DNA of 64,000 bases from Falciphora oryzae (GCA_000733355.1 JNVV01000001.1:2336064-2400063), one strand, 5' to 3'; shown: positions 10,826 to 23,711, numbered from the stretch's first letter. The notes: generated by a model not told the origin, from the letters alone. Numbers and translations are program-made.

Positions 10826-12010
10826 TCAGACAACCCCGTCAGTCATATCATCCCAGTGACCGTCGATGACTTGAGACAGCAGAGGATCGTTCTCAAGCTT
10901 GACGTAGGGCTCGAACTCCTGCTTGAGAGGGTCGAGCTCCTCCTCCAGCCGAGGAGTGTCGACATTGCCATTGCCATAGTCCTCGTCCGGGGTGTTCTCG
11001 TGCGTCATGTCGGGCGTCGCCGAGGGCGCCGGGTTCGAGGCGTTCATGGCCTGGGCCTTTGGCTTAGGCTTGGTCGGGGTCTTGACGTCCAGCGCCTCGT
11101 AGTCGACTTCCTTATCATCGTCGTCCGAGGTCGTGGCCTTCTTGCGCAGGCGCTTGGCGGTGCTGCCGCCCGTCTTTGGGGTGGCGGCGGCCTTGCGCTT
11201 GCCGGGGGTGGACGGGGCCGACTTGCCGAGCGCGGCGACGGGGTCCGCGCCCTTCTGGACGGCGTCCTTCAGCGCCTTGGCGTCCTTCTTGATGCTGCGG
11301 AACTGGAACTCCAGTCCCTGAGGAGTGCTCTCGCCATAGTGCTTACAGATCTCTGTTTGTAGGTGAAGTCGGACGAGCAGATGAGTTAGTATCGCCAAGT
11401 GACATGGACGAGACGCCGAGTCTCGGAAACAAAAAAAAAAATTGGGCCCATGCTGTGTTGTGACTTTGGGGAGAAGAACCAGGCATCGGCTTTGAAATGA
11501 AAATGATTGAGCAAACCAAGACCATGGGCCTAGCCAAAGCATCAGAGCGAGCAGAGAGGAGGTTGGGCTGTTGGAACGTTACCCTTTTCATTCATGCAGA
11601 CCACATCCTGGATGTCTTTGACATCCACACCTTGGTTGACGGCCGCACGAATGACGGCCACTTGCTTCTTGATGGGCCGGAAGCGATGTTCCAGCCCAGA
11701 GACAGTGGTGTCTGAGCCATAGAATTTGACCATGGCTGAGATGGGTGGGAGAGGTCAGGGCAACTCAAATTATTGAAGCAACTGAACTAAAATCCAGATG
11801 GAGGTGTGGGGTGAGGGGAATTTGTGGAAGAGGCTGCCCTGGACGAGCCTGGAAAAGTAGTGATGATGGGAGATGGAGGGGTTGTTGTGGCAAGTTGGCG
11901 TGCGTTGGTTTCTTACCCTTAAAGTCGAGCTTCAATCCTGGCGAGCTGGCGATGACTGCGGCTAGCAGCCGAGACTGCGCCTCGTACGTCCTGAAGTTGG
12001 ATGGCGCCAT
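10826..12010 (-). CDS. Fungal nuclear-type protein with duplicated YG-GLE-FR-IKK module, function unknown
   Basis: Three exons are inferred: 12010-11917, 11735-11583 and 11352-10826, encoding 257 aa. The introns are 181 nt (donor GTAAGA) and 230 nt (donor GTAACG), both interrupting a codon after its first base. Exon 2 encodes a 51-residue module (KFYG..., GLEHRFRPIKK, AVNQGVDV). Exon 3 begins with a second copy (KHYGE, GLEFQFRSIKK, AVQKGADP). After the modules come basic Lys/Arg-rich stretches (GKRKAAATPK, TAKRLRKKA) that look like nuclear localisation signals, and then an acidic tail ending in DDMTDGVV. Related modules occur in many unnamed fungal proteins as far as I recall, but I know of no tested function. 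DNA or chromatin association is a guess from the basic region. Confidence 0.75.
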
Positions 12011-13547
12011 GGTGGATGTTCGGCTAGTTGCAGGGCTTCTCGGTTGATGAATGGCCGGTATGATATGAGTGTCTTTTGAAAGAAGGGTAAGTAGTCAGGT
12101 TAGGTGGGTGATTGTGTAGGCTGGGGTGGTCTGGTCTGGGACAGATGGATATGGAAACACGCAGAGAGGCGCCGAAGTACCCGAGGTGTCGCAGGAGAAG
12201 AGGTTGGTGGAGTTGGCGAGAAGTTTCTCTTCGTTGACACTAAGGATCCTCGCGTCTGATATGGATAGGTAGTTGCCTTAGCAATAGAAGGAGAGAGTGG
12301 TTGATACTGCCATCAAGCGTGATGGGGCGCTGTGTGGGAGAAAGGATAGACGGGGACATGAACGGAAAGGAAAAACTAGGTGAGGTGTAGATACCACCAG
12401 TAGGTGGTTGGAGGAGGGTAGAAAAGTCTGTGCTTGTAGGTAGGAGGTAGAGGTACGTTGTTGAAACCTGGAATGGGTTGTGGCGGGGAAGACCAAAGTT
12501 GCGGTCCAGTCTTGAGGAAGATATCAAAATTGCAATTAGAGAGGTGGAAGGAGCGAGGTGAAGAGACAGCAAAGGGGGAAAGAAAAAAAAAAGAAGTGGG
12601 TCGTCGCCGTGTAAGTCTAGCGATCGAGGAAATGATGAGTGTAGAGATGTGGCCAGCGAGGCCGTATAGGAAAAGAAAAAAAAAAAAAGCTCTCATCTAC
12701 CAAAAGGAGAGGAACTCACCTGCGCACCGGGCTTCCAAGCACCTGAGCAGACCAAAATATGGCTGGCTGGGTGTATGCGAGGAGAATGGGGATGCCGTCG
12801 AGCGTCGAGGCTTGATGCGATGCTCAGCGCACGATTGAGGTCGAAGCTGATGTTGTGAATAAATTTGGGGGAGCGCGTTAATTCTCCGCAGGCACAAACA
12901 ATTCGGAGAAGACGCAGAGGAAGAAACGAATCCTGAGCCTGAGAGGCGGGAAAGGTTTTGGTTTGGGTTCTTCGTCTCGCTGGTGCAATGGCAGGTTGCG
13001 GGAGTGGCCGTGAGAGCGGGTGAGTCTCAGATAGCGCGATACGTCTGCCGGCACATCTCGAATGCACCACTAATCAACAAAACGAGCCGAAATAGCACAA
13101 AAGCGTGCAGAAAAAATCTCTAAAGCTCTTATTGTCATGCTGTCTATTTTATTTTTGTTCTAGAGTTGGGCTGCTGCGCAGGGTACGGGTTCGTGCAGGA
13201 GGCTGGAGGTACTCGCTAACTCGAGTTAACCATTGCGCATGTCAATCGCCAGGTCTCAACTCGGCGGCCTCTCGTCATTGGCGCTAAAAAGACATGGAAC
13301 GGATGTTAGCGACAGGCCAAAAAGCTCCACCGCTAGTCCTGGTCGGGTTCACCCATGCAGTTGCCACATGGCCCTGAGTTCAGGCCAGGGGAAGACTTCC
13401 CCAGGGAATCGTGTCGGCTCGGCAGTGAATGCGGCACAGGAACGGGCCTGAGCCACAATATCGACCATAACCTCCGTTCCTTGAAGCGACATGTTTCTCC
13501 AGCACGACTCTAATGATTTGTTCCCCCGAAAATGTCGATGACTTGCT
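12011..13547. other. Intergenic: leader of the upstream gene and 3' side of the PQ-loop gene
   Basis: No gene is supported. On the minus strand 12045-12700 is strongly C/T-rich, as expected for the leader or promoter of the gene starting at 12010, and it may hide a 5' UTR intron. Runs of A occur near 12586 and 12670. Confidence 0.5.
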
Positions 13548-14587
13548 TTAGTCCAACATGGTCTTATCCAGGTTGGGCGTCCGACGACCGGTCGCAGGTT
13601 CCCCGAAACCAGCCGAGAGCTGTCCGTTGGGCGACTTGAAGCTGCTCCCGCCGCCGTAGCCGTAAGTCGAGGCGAGCTGCTGCATCGGATGGCCCTGGTG
13701 ATGGTGCGCATGGCCGTTGTTGAGCCCGAGCCCGATGGCCCGCTTCGGCGACTGCTCCACGCTCCCGGTGCCGTACTGGATATACTGCATGCCCAGGAAA
13801 AGGTCGCACGCCGCCTGGAACACGCCGCACACCTTGAAGGCCATCGGGATCTCGGTGGGCGACGTGAAGAACCAGTACATCTTCATGCAGTCGCCCATGA
13901 TCCAGCTGATTATAATCGAGGGCCGGAACCCCTTGCACGACCGCGTGCGGGCGTTGGCGAACATCTGCGGGAACGGCACCGTCGCCTCGACGGCCAGCCC
14001 GAGGTACCCGACCAGGGGCGAGTACAGCGCGTACACGGAGCGGAGCGGCGCCAGGAGGAGCTCGAGGATCGTCAGGCTGATGAACAGGTAAAGTATGAAC
14101 TGCCAGTACGGCTTGTGGGACCGCCACTGCCAAAAGTTGTACGGGCGCTTGAAGTCGTGCAGCCCGCCCTGCGAGCTGGCGAAGGGCATTGCGGCATCGC
14201 CGCCCTTGTGCGAGGGGCCGGGCCGGTGGTCTAGCGCGACCTTGAGCAGAATCGTCTGCATAACTATCATTGTGAGCGCCTGCACGAGCAGGGCTTGGTC
14301 GAACTGGGCGCCTGGGTAATAGAATATCCTGTGTACCATCCCCGCAACGTCATCCGGTCAGCAACAAGATCCTCAGTCGCACCGGCTTGCCCCGAGATAC
14401 TAAAGGGGTAAGGGGAGAGCCACCTTAACATGGATGCCACTATCAAAATCAAAGGAATATCCAACGAAAATCCCGCGCTCGACTTTGCCTTGTGCATCGC
14501 GTACGCCTGATCACTGTATGACAGGATCGGCGAGACTGTAAGAAAGATAGGCGCGGCATATGCCGCAAGGGCGTGAAAGAAGCCCAT
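13548..14587 (-). CDS. ANY1: PQ-loop repeat membrane protein, ANY1/SLC66A2 (PQLC1)-like
   Basis: Two exons, 14587-14424 and 14328-13548, flank a 95-nt intron and encode 314 aa. Yeast ANY1 antagonises P4-ATPase phospholipid flippases in Golgi and endosomes; the human relative is PQLC1. The N-terminus is a hydrophobic segment followed by ILSYSDQAYAMHKAKSSAGF, a degenerate first PQ-loop motif with the Ser-rich S-x-G-F-S signature. Exon 2 opens with IFYYPGAQFDQALLVQA, the hallmark of this subfamily. Further hydrophobic helices follow at YWQFILYLFISLTILELLLA, YSPLVGYLGLAVEAT, IIISWIMGDCMKMYWF and near FKVCGVFQAACDLFLGMQY. The C-terminal 70 residues are polar, His/Gly/Ser-rich and presumably cytosolic. 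Frame and motifs support the single-intron model. The flippase role is by homology. Confidence 0.85.
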
Positions 14588-16199
14588 GTCGGCGAGATTC
14601 GCGCGGTTCTCCGCCTAGGATGGATGTGGTTCACGTATCCAAGCACAAAAGGGCGCAGGAAGGTTAAAAAAAAAAAAAAGGATTCCAAGATAAAAGATAT
14701 AGAACTGGCAGAAACCGGTATCCAATTGGTATAAAGAAATGTAGCGTATGCAACTTCTGGTTAAATTGTGCTCGATTGATCGGTGCGCGCGGGCCTGTTT
14801 GCGACGTGGCGCGTCGGAGAAGCAAGCTGTCCGCAGTCGTCGGCGGGGGGCGCGATGTCGCGACAAGGAAGGCAAGAAAAGGAGACAAAATACGTGTCGC
14901 AAAGATCAAAGAGGCGAAGTAAATGACATGCGCAAACAAACCTAAGATCGCTGAGCCGCCAGACAGCAGATGTCAAAGGGCGGCAGGGCTCACCGGTGCT
15001 GCGGCGCAATTTCCAGGGGTTCCATGACAATCCGACAATCGGCCAAACGCACGCGAGCTCACGGGTGAGCAAGCCACACACACGCACGCCACATCAGGAT
15101 CAAGCCACCCGCGAGGCGGCCAGGTCGACCTCTAGCACTGAAGATTCGGCCGATCCGGGAGCGGAGCACGGACCGAGAAAAGCGGGCTCAGGTACCGCCC
15201 CCACTCTGAAAGTTTGGTCGGGCGGAGCCGCAGTGACAACGAGGTGCGGAGCGCAAAGAAGTATCTGAGAACGGCTAACAACGCTTTCCCTCGGCCAGCA
15301 TCTGTCAACAAACACAGCGATGGAACGAGGACAGAAAAAAAAAAAGATGGCTCTGATGACCTTGAAATACCTGGAGGCATTGAGGCTATGCTGTCGTTCC
15401 GCCGCAGCGGCGGATGGTTTGCTAATGTACAGGGTATAAATACTAAATATTACACAGATAACAGGTAGGCATGGGCCACACCCCCCTCCTCGATGTGGAA
15501 TCCGTTTCGCCGTGGACAAACGCGCCCGCCTCCATTCCCTTCCATCCCGCCAGACGCCCCTGATTCCCACAAAGGACGAGCCCACGCAGCCGTACCGGTC
15601 CCAAGAGCCACGGCGCCATCCCTCCGCTGACCTCATTAACCGTGTAAAGGAACGAAAAGAAAGAGTGTGAGACTGATACCATATATCGACAGGGGAAAAG
15701 AAGGAGAGGGAAAGAGCACAAAAGCCAAAACAAAAATCAAACAGCAACCAACGCCGGGATGAATGCAACCCACCCCCTTTTTTTTTTTTGGCCAAAAGGC
15801 TCAAATGCTAGACACGACAGGGAAAAACGCAGACGAGGTGATGAAAAGGAAATCCAATGCGAGTTTGATAGGAAGTGGGAGGAGAGGAGCAGTGCTAGTC
15901 TCGAGGATGTTGCGAAAGATCAGGGCGAAAGCCCCAGGTCGTCGAGACCGTCCAAGTGTATGCGTGTTCGTCTTTCGATATCGCGTCTTTTCGGTTTTTT
16001 TTTTTTTTTTTTTTTGTTCCGTTCGTACTGCTTCTTCGAGTTGCGGTCTCGAGAACCGGTTGTTGAGAGCGTCCAGGTCGTGTGCTATGCGCGGGCATCA
16101 AGTCTTCTGGATTCGTATCTTCTCGATTCCCATTCTTGTGAGCCTTCCCATTCCGCTTTCTTCCGGACGCGCCATAGTTTGCTTGGTTATGTGTGCTGT
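14588..16199. other. Intergenic: upstream of ANY1-like gene, downstream of Zn2Cys6 regulator
   Basis: No gene is supported in 1.6 kb. It contains A14 (14666-14679) about 80 nt upstream of the ANY1-like ATG, T12 (15778-15789) and T21 (15995-16015). The region nearest 16200 should be the 3' UTR of the regulator. Confidence 0.55.
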
Positions 16200-18301
16200 C
16201 TAGTGGGGGTGACGGTGCTGCCGCTGGGCCTGTCCGTCCCCGCCACCGACGACCGGCGCGTCCAGGCCTTGGCAGGCCTCGCGCGCGGGGGCGGCAGCAG
16301 CAGAAGCGGAGAGTGGGGGGAGTTCGTGCGATGCGGGCGAGCGAGGGATGTTGTCATGGTGGTGCTGGTACGGGTGCTGGTGCTGGTGCTGGAGGCGGGG
16401 CTGAGGGTCGTGCACATACGAGTCTGTTTGCCAGCCGCGGCGGGGGTCATCGTGTATCCGGGGGAGATCGTGCCGCTGGTGCTGCTGCTGCCAGTCCGCC
16501 TTTCCGCCGTCTCTCGGGTCGCGTTGGAGCTGCGGCAGCGGCAGCGGCAGGGGGAGCATGACGGGCGACCGCCGCCTCTCCGGGTGCTGCTGCTGCTGCT
16601 GCTGCTGCTGCTGGGGCGGGTAGTGGTGGTGCGAGTACGGCGACGGCGGGTGCTGGGGGGCGTGGGTGTAGTGCGAGTACGAGGGCGCGGCGGGCGCCTG
16701 GTGCTGCGGGTGGCCGTAGCCGTGGTCGCTGAAGCCGAGGCGCGGGCGCTTGGCGGGGGCCGGGTTCATCATCTCGGGCGACGCCGGCCTCAGCACGGTC
16801 CGCGGCGAGACCGAGGCGCTCGAGTTGCTGCCCGGCCGGGGCCCGTCCATGATCGGCGGCGGCCTCACCATGCCCCCCAGGCGCCTCGACTCGTCCATCT
16901 CGGCGGGGGGAGTAGATGGGGAAGTGTTGTTTCCACCGCGTGGGCTACAAGACGTTGAAAATTCGTCAGTCTCGAGAGATATGGGCAAAACCAACGTGGG
17001 AACACCACAGCCCACAAAAAAGGGGGACGAGGGGAATAAGAAGAAAAAAAAACTCACGCGTTCTTGAACTTGCACACCCGCCCAAACTTCTCGCACTGCA
17101 CGCACCGCGGGTAGTCCGGGTCGCACTTGATCTTCTTCTCCCTGCAGGTGATGCACGCGATGGCCAGCCGCTTCCTCGGCTTGCCGGCCTTGGTGACGCC
17201 CCAGTGCGCGTTGACCTGCTCGCCGTCGATCACGGCCTTGCAGTGGCTCCCGTCGTCGTAGAAGTAGCACGTCCCCTCGCCGGGGACCTCGGCCGCCCGC
17301 ACGAACCGCGGCAGGAAGTGCGTCCCCGTCCAGATCTTGGGGCCCAGGCCGTCCTTGGACGGCACGCCCTCGCTCACCACGGCACTCGCGGGCGGGGTCG
17401 GCGGCGGGGGCGGCGCGTGGTGGTGGTGGATGGACGGCGCGCGCTGCAGCTGCTGGGGGTGTTGGTAGTGGTGGTGGTGGTGCTGTTGTGGGCTGTCGTG
17501 GTGGTGGCCGCTCATCTGATCCGCCTCTCGCTTGATGCCGGTCAGCGGCAATGGGTACCGGTCGAGCTGGGCCCGGTACGAGTGCGGCGAGTACTCCTCC
17601 CGGTGGTGCGGGGGAGGGGGCGGCGGCGGCGGTCCGTAGTCGGGACTCCTCCCGGCGGCAGACGAGGGCCGGTAGTGCTGGACCGGCTCGCCCTCGCGAG
17701 ACTGGGGTGATAGCGGCGGGCGCGGGAACGGATCCCTCGACAGCGACTGCAGGCGCGGCGGCCGGTCCTCTAACCTCGGCTCGAACGGTCCTACCCTTAG
17801 ACGTGGAGGGGCGGCTGCGGGCGGGAAGTAGGATGACGAGGATGCGCCCGAGGTGTGTGGCCGGTCCAGCGGGGATGTGGTGGCAGAGTAGGCACGGCGG
17901 TCCTCGGACACAGGCGAGTGCAGAGGCCGTCCGTCCTGAGTTAGGGTCAGGATGCTGCTCAGCGGCGGGAGCTGCTGGCGCTCCTGCTGTGGTTGCGGCG
18001 GTTGCTGCTGCTCCCGGGGAGATGGCCTCGAGTCCTCGGGGCTCTTCCCGCGAAGCAGCTCGGCCGTCGGCCGGTCATAGCTGGACATAGGTGGTGGTGA
18101 CGGCAGAGCAGCCTCGGACGGTCTCGAAGAGTAGGTCGACGAGCTTGGGCTCACCAGCTCTGGTGGTGTGCCCGGGAAGGCCAAGCGAGGTCGGGAGTCG
18201 ATGCAGGTTAGAATCCCCATTGAGAGCGGTGTTATGGTGCGTCGGGGAAAGCAGGAACCGTCATGTCCTGGCGGAATCGGAAGGCTGGTTGTGGCAGCCA
18301 C
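16200..18301 (-). CDS. Q/H/P-rich Zn2Cys6 transcription factor with an internal zinc cluster
   Basis: Two exons, 18301-17058 and 16944-16200, with a 113-nt intron (donor GTGAGT, branch GACTGACG) encode 662 aa. The binuclear zinc cluster lies at about residues 383-410 (Cys383, 386, 393, 400, 403, 410; ACITCREKKIKCDPDYPRC then QCEKFGRVC), not at the N-terminus as in most family members. It is preceded by a conserved-looking block with GTCYFYDDGSHC and HWGVTKAGKPRKRL. The rest is Pro/Ser/Gln/His-rich, with P8, H5 and a Q9 run. No middle-homology (Fungal_trans) domain is visible. It should be a nuclear DNA-binding regulator with unknown targets. A second Met at residue 28 (18220) could be the true start. 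The intron sits immediately after the cluster. About 20 kb of gene-free DNA lies upstream. Confidence 0.85.
16589..16612 (-). repeat. Trinucleotide repeat encoding polyglutamine
   Basis: Tandem CAG-type triplets on the minus strand (GCTGCT on plus) encode the Q9 run in exon 2 of the Zn2Cys6 regulator. Such tracts vary in length between strains. Confidence 0.7.
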
Positions 18302-19143
18302 GGCTATGGTCCCAGCGCAGCCCTGTGTCGTCTTCCTGGGATTTTTCAGTGATGGCTCAGATGGGATTTGCCTCGTCCTAAGTCCTTGTGGATTTGCCCC
18401 CTCCTCCCGAGGTCGTCGGTTGTTTGTTCGGTGGGTCTCGTCTGAACCAACTGGGCAAAAGTGCAGCTAACAGCGCAGAGTCGGCAGAGAGTAAATGTTA
18501 GATATAATACGGGAGGGCGATGCCTTTCAGAGGCTGGCCGAGTCCGAGGCGATGTCCGCTAGATATGCACGCCGGGTAAAGGTCGACAGGCTGCGCAGTT
18601 GCCACGCGCACACGCACGCACTATCTCTTTCGCCTTGTCTTGGAGCCTTCTCTTTCTTTGCCTCTTTTTGTGCGCTTCGCTTCAGGCGTATAGCCCACCC
18701 CTGTTTCAAGAAGTGAAGACAAGCCGCAGCATGCCAGGTCTCGTTTCATCAACAAGAAAGATGCCCGATAAAGATAACAACGATAACGGAGCGCCGGAGT
18801 CGGGATGTTAGAAGACCAAAGACAAAGAGTGCCCGGGGTCTAGTTCGGTCCTGTGATCCGGGGGTGCAGGCGGCAGGCGTGTGTAGCGCTGTTTTCGTTC
18901 AGCTCTCGCGGGTCGTCAGGGAAGGGACGGTATGATGCTGCTGGTACGCGGTGCGTCCAACAGCGGCAACAAGCAAAAGGCACGCACGTGCTGGTCCGGG
19001 TTCGAGGGAAGCGTACAACGGTCGATGGAGGCCGGAAGCGTAGAATAGAACAAACCAGTCGCGACAACGGGTAGTGGCGTGGCGGGCGGGAGGGACGTGG
19101 GTTGGATATGTATGTAACTTGTCTACCGTGCCCTGCCCTCCAG

Positions 19144-19146
<3 letters not shown>

Positions 19147-19174
<28 letters not shown>
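19147..19174 (+). repeat. (AC)14 dinucleotide repeat
   Basis: Perfect alternating AC, 28 nt. A shorter interrupted AC tract follows near 19417-19438. Confidence 0.95.
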
Positions 19175-20094
19175 CAAGACGTCAGGGGACCGGGTTTACG
19201 AGAGGGGAGTGGCAGAGGCGCCCCAAAGAGAGCCGAGCAGAGCGGATGGAGCAGGGGACAAGCGTGCCTTGCTCCACTGGCTGCGTCTGTATTCGTCTGT
19301 TCGGCAAGCTCGACGATGTACCTCTCCACAAGCCATGCAAAGGACTTTTCCGTCCGCCGCCGAGCAAGGGTCTGTACGATATGAACGGACAAGGGGGAGC
19401 TTACGGGGAGGTGGGCACACACACACACACGCACACAGAGCAACAAGCACGGGCAGGCAGCAGAATGGTGGCACATCTGGCAGGTCAGTCAGACACTCCG
19501 AGATCCTGGGTGTGGGTATTTGAGGGGGGGGTAAAAAAGGGCCCCCCGGTTGGGAAACGGAATAACGGGTGAGGTTGTGGCTCCGTGGACACGCTATCAG
19601 GGGAGCAGGGGAAAAAAGGCATGGAGGCCCCTACCGTGCCGGATGGCATGGGGCGTGGGCGTAGGCCAGGGCAGGGGACAAGGACAAGGACAGCAGCGGT
19701 CATGGACATGGGGTGGTGAACTTGGGTGGCCTAGCGTTGCAGGGGTCAGTCCCGGGAGGCAATCGTTGATTTTCCACTGGTTTCGGGCTAGCGCACGGCT
19801 TCGACTGCACCTCCATTTGTTATTGGATGGAATCAGGAAGGAAGGAAGTGTGCATGCAGCTAAGTTCCTAGGACGGCGAGTGTCCATCGGCAGGGGAGGG
19901 CAGGGGATGGCAGGGCGGCATGGCGGCATGCCATGGATGGCGTGCACCCCTTCCCTCTCTTGGCCCTCGCTGTGGGCGACAGAGAGAGTGTTATGTCGCG
20001 AGGTGGGCAAGACGGGTACTTTGATTCCCAGCCGGGCAGTGCTTTTGCAGGTCGGTGGTACGTACCAGACAGACGCTGACGGACTAGCCGGTGT

Positions 20095-20127
20095 CATCCC
20101 ATCATGGCATCCCATCACGGCATCCCA
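20095..20127 (+). repeat. 13-nt tandem direct repeat, 2.5 copies
   Basis: Units CATCCCATCATGG and CATCCCATCACGG, plus a partial third CATCCCA, lie head to tail and differ at one position. Confidence 0.8.
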
Positions 20128-20999
20128 CCTCCATCTGCCTACCTATCTCCATGCATGCAGGTATGCATCCAAACCCAACACGCCTCTGCCCACAGGCAGG
20201 AGGCAAGCAAGGAACCGGTCAGAGCAGGTGCAGTCTAGGCCAGGTCGCCGGCAATAGTAGCAGAGACCAGACGAGCCCAGCGAGCCGTGCCTAGGCCGCC
20301 GGCGGCCACTCTAGCGCGTGCGTCCAACCTCGCGCCACCCCTTTCTGGCGACAGGCTCCGGAAGCGCAGTCTCGACGTCCATAGCTGGACCTGCTTGCTT
20401 GCAGCGTAGCATCTTCCACCCCGGCCCAGCACAGCCAGCTGAGCCGGATTACAGCTGCAGCAAATTGACGAAAACACACATACACACACACCGCCCAGGC
20501 CCTTGGCTCGGCCGAGGACGACGTCGACTTTCCCTTCTCAGTCTCGAGTACATGCGCGGGCGGGTACTGCCCGCCCACCCCATCTCTCCTCTCTCGCTGG
20601 CCGGCGAGGTAGCGAGCGGCCCCTCGCATGTACAGAGTACCCGCATTGTTGCATGGGGCAAAAAGCGCTCGATCTGCCCAGATTGCCTCGCGACATTTGC
20701 TTTGGCCAATATCACAGCAAGTAAGCAATGCGCACGCGGGAATCGGATAATGCCCGCTGCCAACTCCGGCAGGGCTGGCACGCCTTGATTAGCAACCGCT
20801 GGCTGCGCCTGGAGATGACGAGCACAGCCCAGCACAGACTTTGGACGGAAGCCCCAGAACTCCTTGCCGAGAAGCACCGCACGCACCCCGTTGAATGCTC
20901 CGCAGTCGTTTTCTGCACTGTTGTTGCATTTCTCTTTCTTTTCTTCGCGCCTCGTTTTCTGTTTGTCTCGTCTTCCGTCTTTCCTTCCTAGTTTCCTAG

Positions 21000-21027
21000 T
21001 TTTTTTTTTTTTTTTTTTTTTTTTTTT
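21000..21027 (+). repeat. Poly(T)28 tract
   Basis: Uninterrupted T run preceded by a pyrimidine-rich stretch from about 20930. Confidence 0.95.
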
Positions 21028-23708
21028 CTCCGCGGCCTTTGCTTTTCTTTTTTGAGTGACCAGGACGCTCGCCGTCCGGTGTGGGTCAGAAGGGATAGCG
21101 TGGTGACGGGTGCGTTGACCTCGTGGTCCGTCTATCAGTGGAAAGCAGGCGCGCAAACGCTGCTGGAAGGGGCTCAGACAGGGGTCCAAACAACCGAGAC
21201 GAGTCGACTGAAATATTGGTCTTTTTGCGGAATGTCGGCGGGGAAGGAAGGGATGAATGCGGAAGGCATCGAGAACGAAACGCAAGCTTGACCAATCCCT
21301 GCCGGTCAGGCACTTCCAGCAACCACCAATCAGTGCCGGCATTAGCATCATCGTCAGCGCGCCAGCCAACAAGATCACGGGCTGGCTCGGCTGGCCGAGC
21401 GAGATCATCAACGGCAGTGGGATCGGGAGCAGAACGGTGGGAGGCACAAGACCGGTTGGTTGTTGGTGGCCGGTGACTGGCCAACTTGGCCGCGGCGGCG
21501 GCTGACAGGCGCCGTGCCTCGCCTCTCCATGGTCAGAAAAAAATGGATTGCCGCATCAGGAGGAGGATGGCAAGAATGGCGGGCAGAAAAGACTAGACCC
21601 TGGTCCCGGGCGGGCGTGTGCCACAATGCCTGCCGAACCGACCTCCTCGCTCGGGGCAGCGAAGATCTCTCTCCTGAGGAGGCCCCGGCCATTGCATGAG
21701 ATACAGTTTGACAGGACCGGGAGACGTTGTGGAATGCGGACCGGGCAAATCGCCGTGGCAGAGCGCAGGGATCCCTGGGGAAGGCAGTGAGAGGTGGAAA
21801 GGCAGGCTTCAGCGGGAAGGGGGCACGCATCATGTAATCATGACCGTGGTTGCTTGCTGGCGATTTGATATCCATTCTTGGATTAGCTCCCGATCTGCCA
21901 CCCCCCATTTCGATCAGGGAGCGGAGCCGGCGGAGTCTGTGCTGGCGGGCGTCTTGGTTGATTAGTCTGCCTGCTGGAAATGAAGCACGCACGAGCCGAG
22001 CTGAAGCGTTGGGCCCCCTGCCCTGCCTCCCCGGGGCGGGGGTTGAAATGGCGCCAGCGGGCTTGTCCAGTAGCGCCAGGTCTGGCTGGGGAGTTCGGGT
22101 GGGTGGTTGACGGCGGGCCCACACTGCCACAGACAGCAAGCTGCCCGGGCAGCACGGTTGGCCCCTGCCGGGCTCAGGAACGCAGAGACGGTACGCACCA
22201 TGGATCGTCGAGGGCTTACCGCGGTGGATTTCTTGCTGACCAGCACCACGCTGCACCCGGTGACTTGCCCGTCGACGACTGCTAGGCTCAGTAGGTCTCC
22301 TGGGTCTGGACGCAGTAGCCACCGGGCAGTCCCGAGTGGGCGAGCCATGTTGTCAGTGGCTGACGATAATGCACTATCCGGCACAGGCAGGACAGGCGAG
22401 GCTCAATCCAGCCGCACGTCGGCTGGCAAATTAGGCGGCCCTCGGAGACATAAAAATAGCTCCCGCCTAAAGGACTCGAGCGAGCGGGCACCCGTTTCCA
22501 CAGGCAATCGTCAGGCGGGCTTTGCCAACCTTATCTCAGCTGCTGAGCCCGTTGTCCCGCTGCCTCGCACGCGGCCAACCGTCAACCCCCTCGAGTGCTG
22601 CCCGCCTCCTGGCTCTGTGTCTCCGTCCTGCGCTGCCTACGTGGTGGTACGGCACACGCCCCCGTGACTGACTGCAACCTACGCACACTTTACAGTGGAA
22701 CCGTGGTGAGATTGAGGCGGGCCGGCCGCATTACGGAACATTTCTTGGTAGTGCCAATGCTTGCTGCTATGCGGTGCCTCCTCGTAGTATAGAGGGTATA
22801 TGTTGAGGCTGGAGCCTATAGCAGATGCGCCAGATCCAATATCTCCCGCCCGTCAGCCGTGCGAGCAGCCAAGTCCCCGCCGGGGCGAGGGAATCATGTT
22901 CTGAGCAGGAGCGGCGAGGGGTGGGGCGGTGATCAAGTGATCAATGGCACTGATCATCTCTCGATTGCACGTCCCGACCGATCCTGCCCCCGTCAAGGCT
23001 CTAGTCGAGTCAGCAGGGAGACCTACCGACCTACCGACCACCTGGTGCTGCCTGCCGACCGGCACGACGAGGGCGTCTGAGCGAGCCCCGAGCAGCCGCT
23101 CAATTCAGGTTTTCTCGCCCGGCCACCAAGGCTCGGCCGAGTCAACCGCCAGGGATCCATGGAGGGTCACTGATTCAATTGGACCCTCCGCTGTTTTGGC
23201 CGGTTGGGACGCGGCCGTTGCTGTGTGGGCCCACAGGCCAGGAGTCTCCGGTAAGCATGGAAGCACCCCAAGCCAAGCTAGGGAAGCCCACGCAAAAAGG
23301 GACAAATCACACGGCGTAACAAGCGAGCGAGCGTCGATGCCAAGCCCAAAAGTCCCCTCCGCAGTGAGAATCATGCTCGTGTTCATGTGCCGAACCATGC
23401 GCCTCGGCTGGGAGCCGAAGCCGGTTGATAAAACGCCAATACCTACGTACACACTCCTCTCCGCCGCCGCACGCATGCAGCCATGCCAGCTCATCTCGAG
23501 CGCATTGCCGCAGCAGGGCCCCCCAATAAGCCGGGGACCTGCACGGGTGCTCATTATTTGTGACGGGTGGAAGGACAGATGGAGCGTTCGGGCGGTCTGG
23601 TCTGGCCCGGTCTTCTTTCAGACGAGCGTTGCTCAACAGCGAAACTCTAAACTGGGGGTTTGCGGCAGTTTTGACTCGGCAGGCGATGGATACGAGATTT
23701 CGCAACGA

Positions 23709-23711
<3 letters not shown>

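Noticed and set aside
15759..16958. A 399-codon plus-strand open frame
   Set aside because: Its distal part is the antisense shadow of the Zn2Cys6 regulator exon 2, and its start reads through a T12 tract.
20449..21447. A 332-codon minus-strand open frame
   Set aside because: It passes through a 27-T tract translated as polylysine and a microsatellite; no motif, and frames in other phases are equally open.
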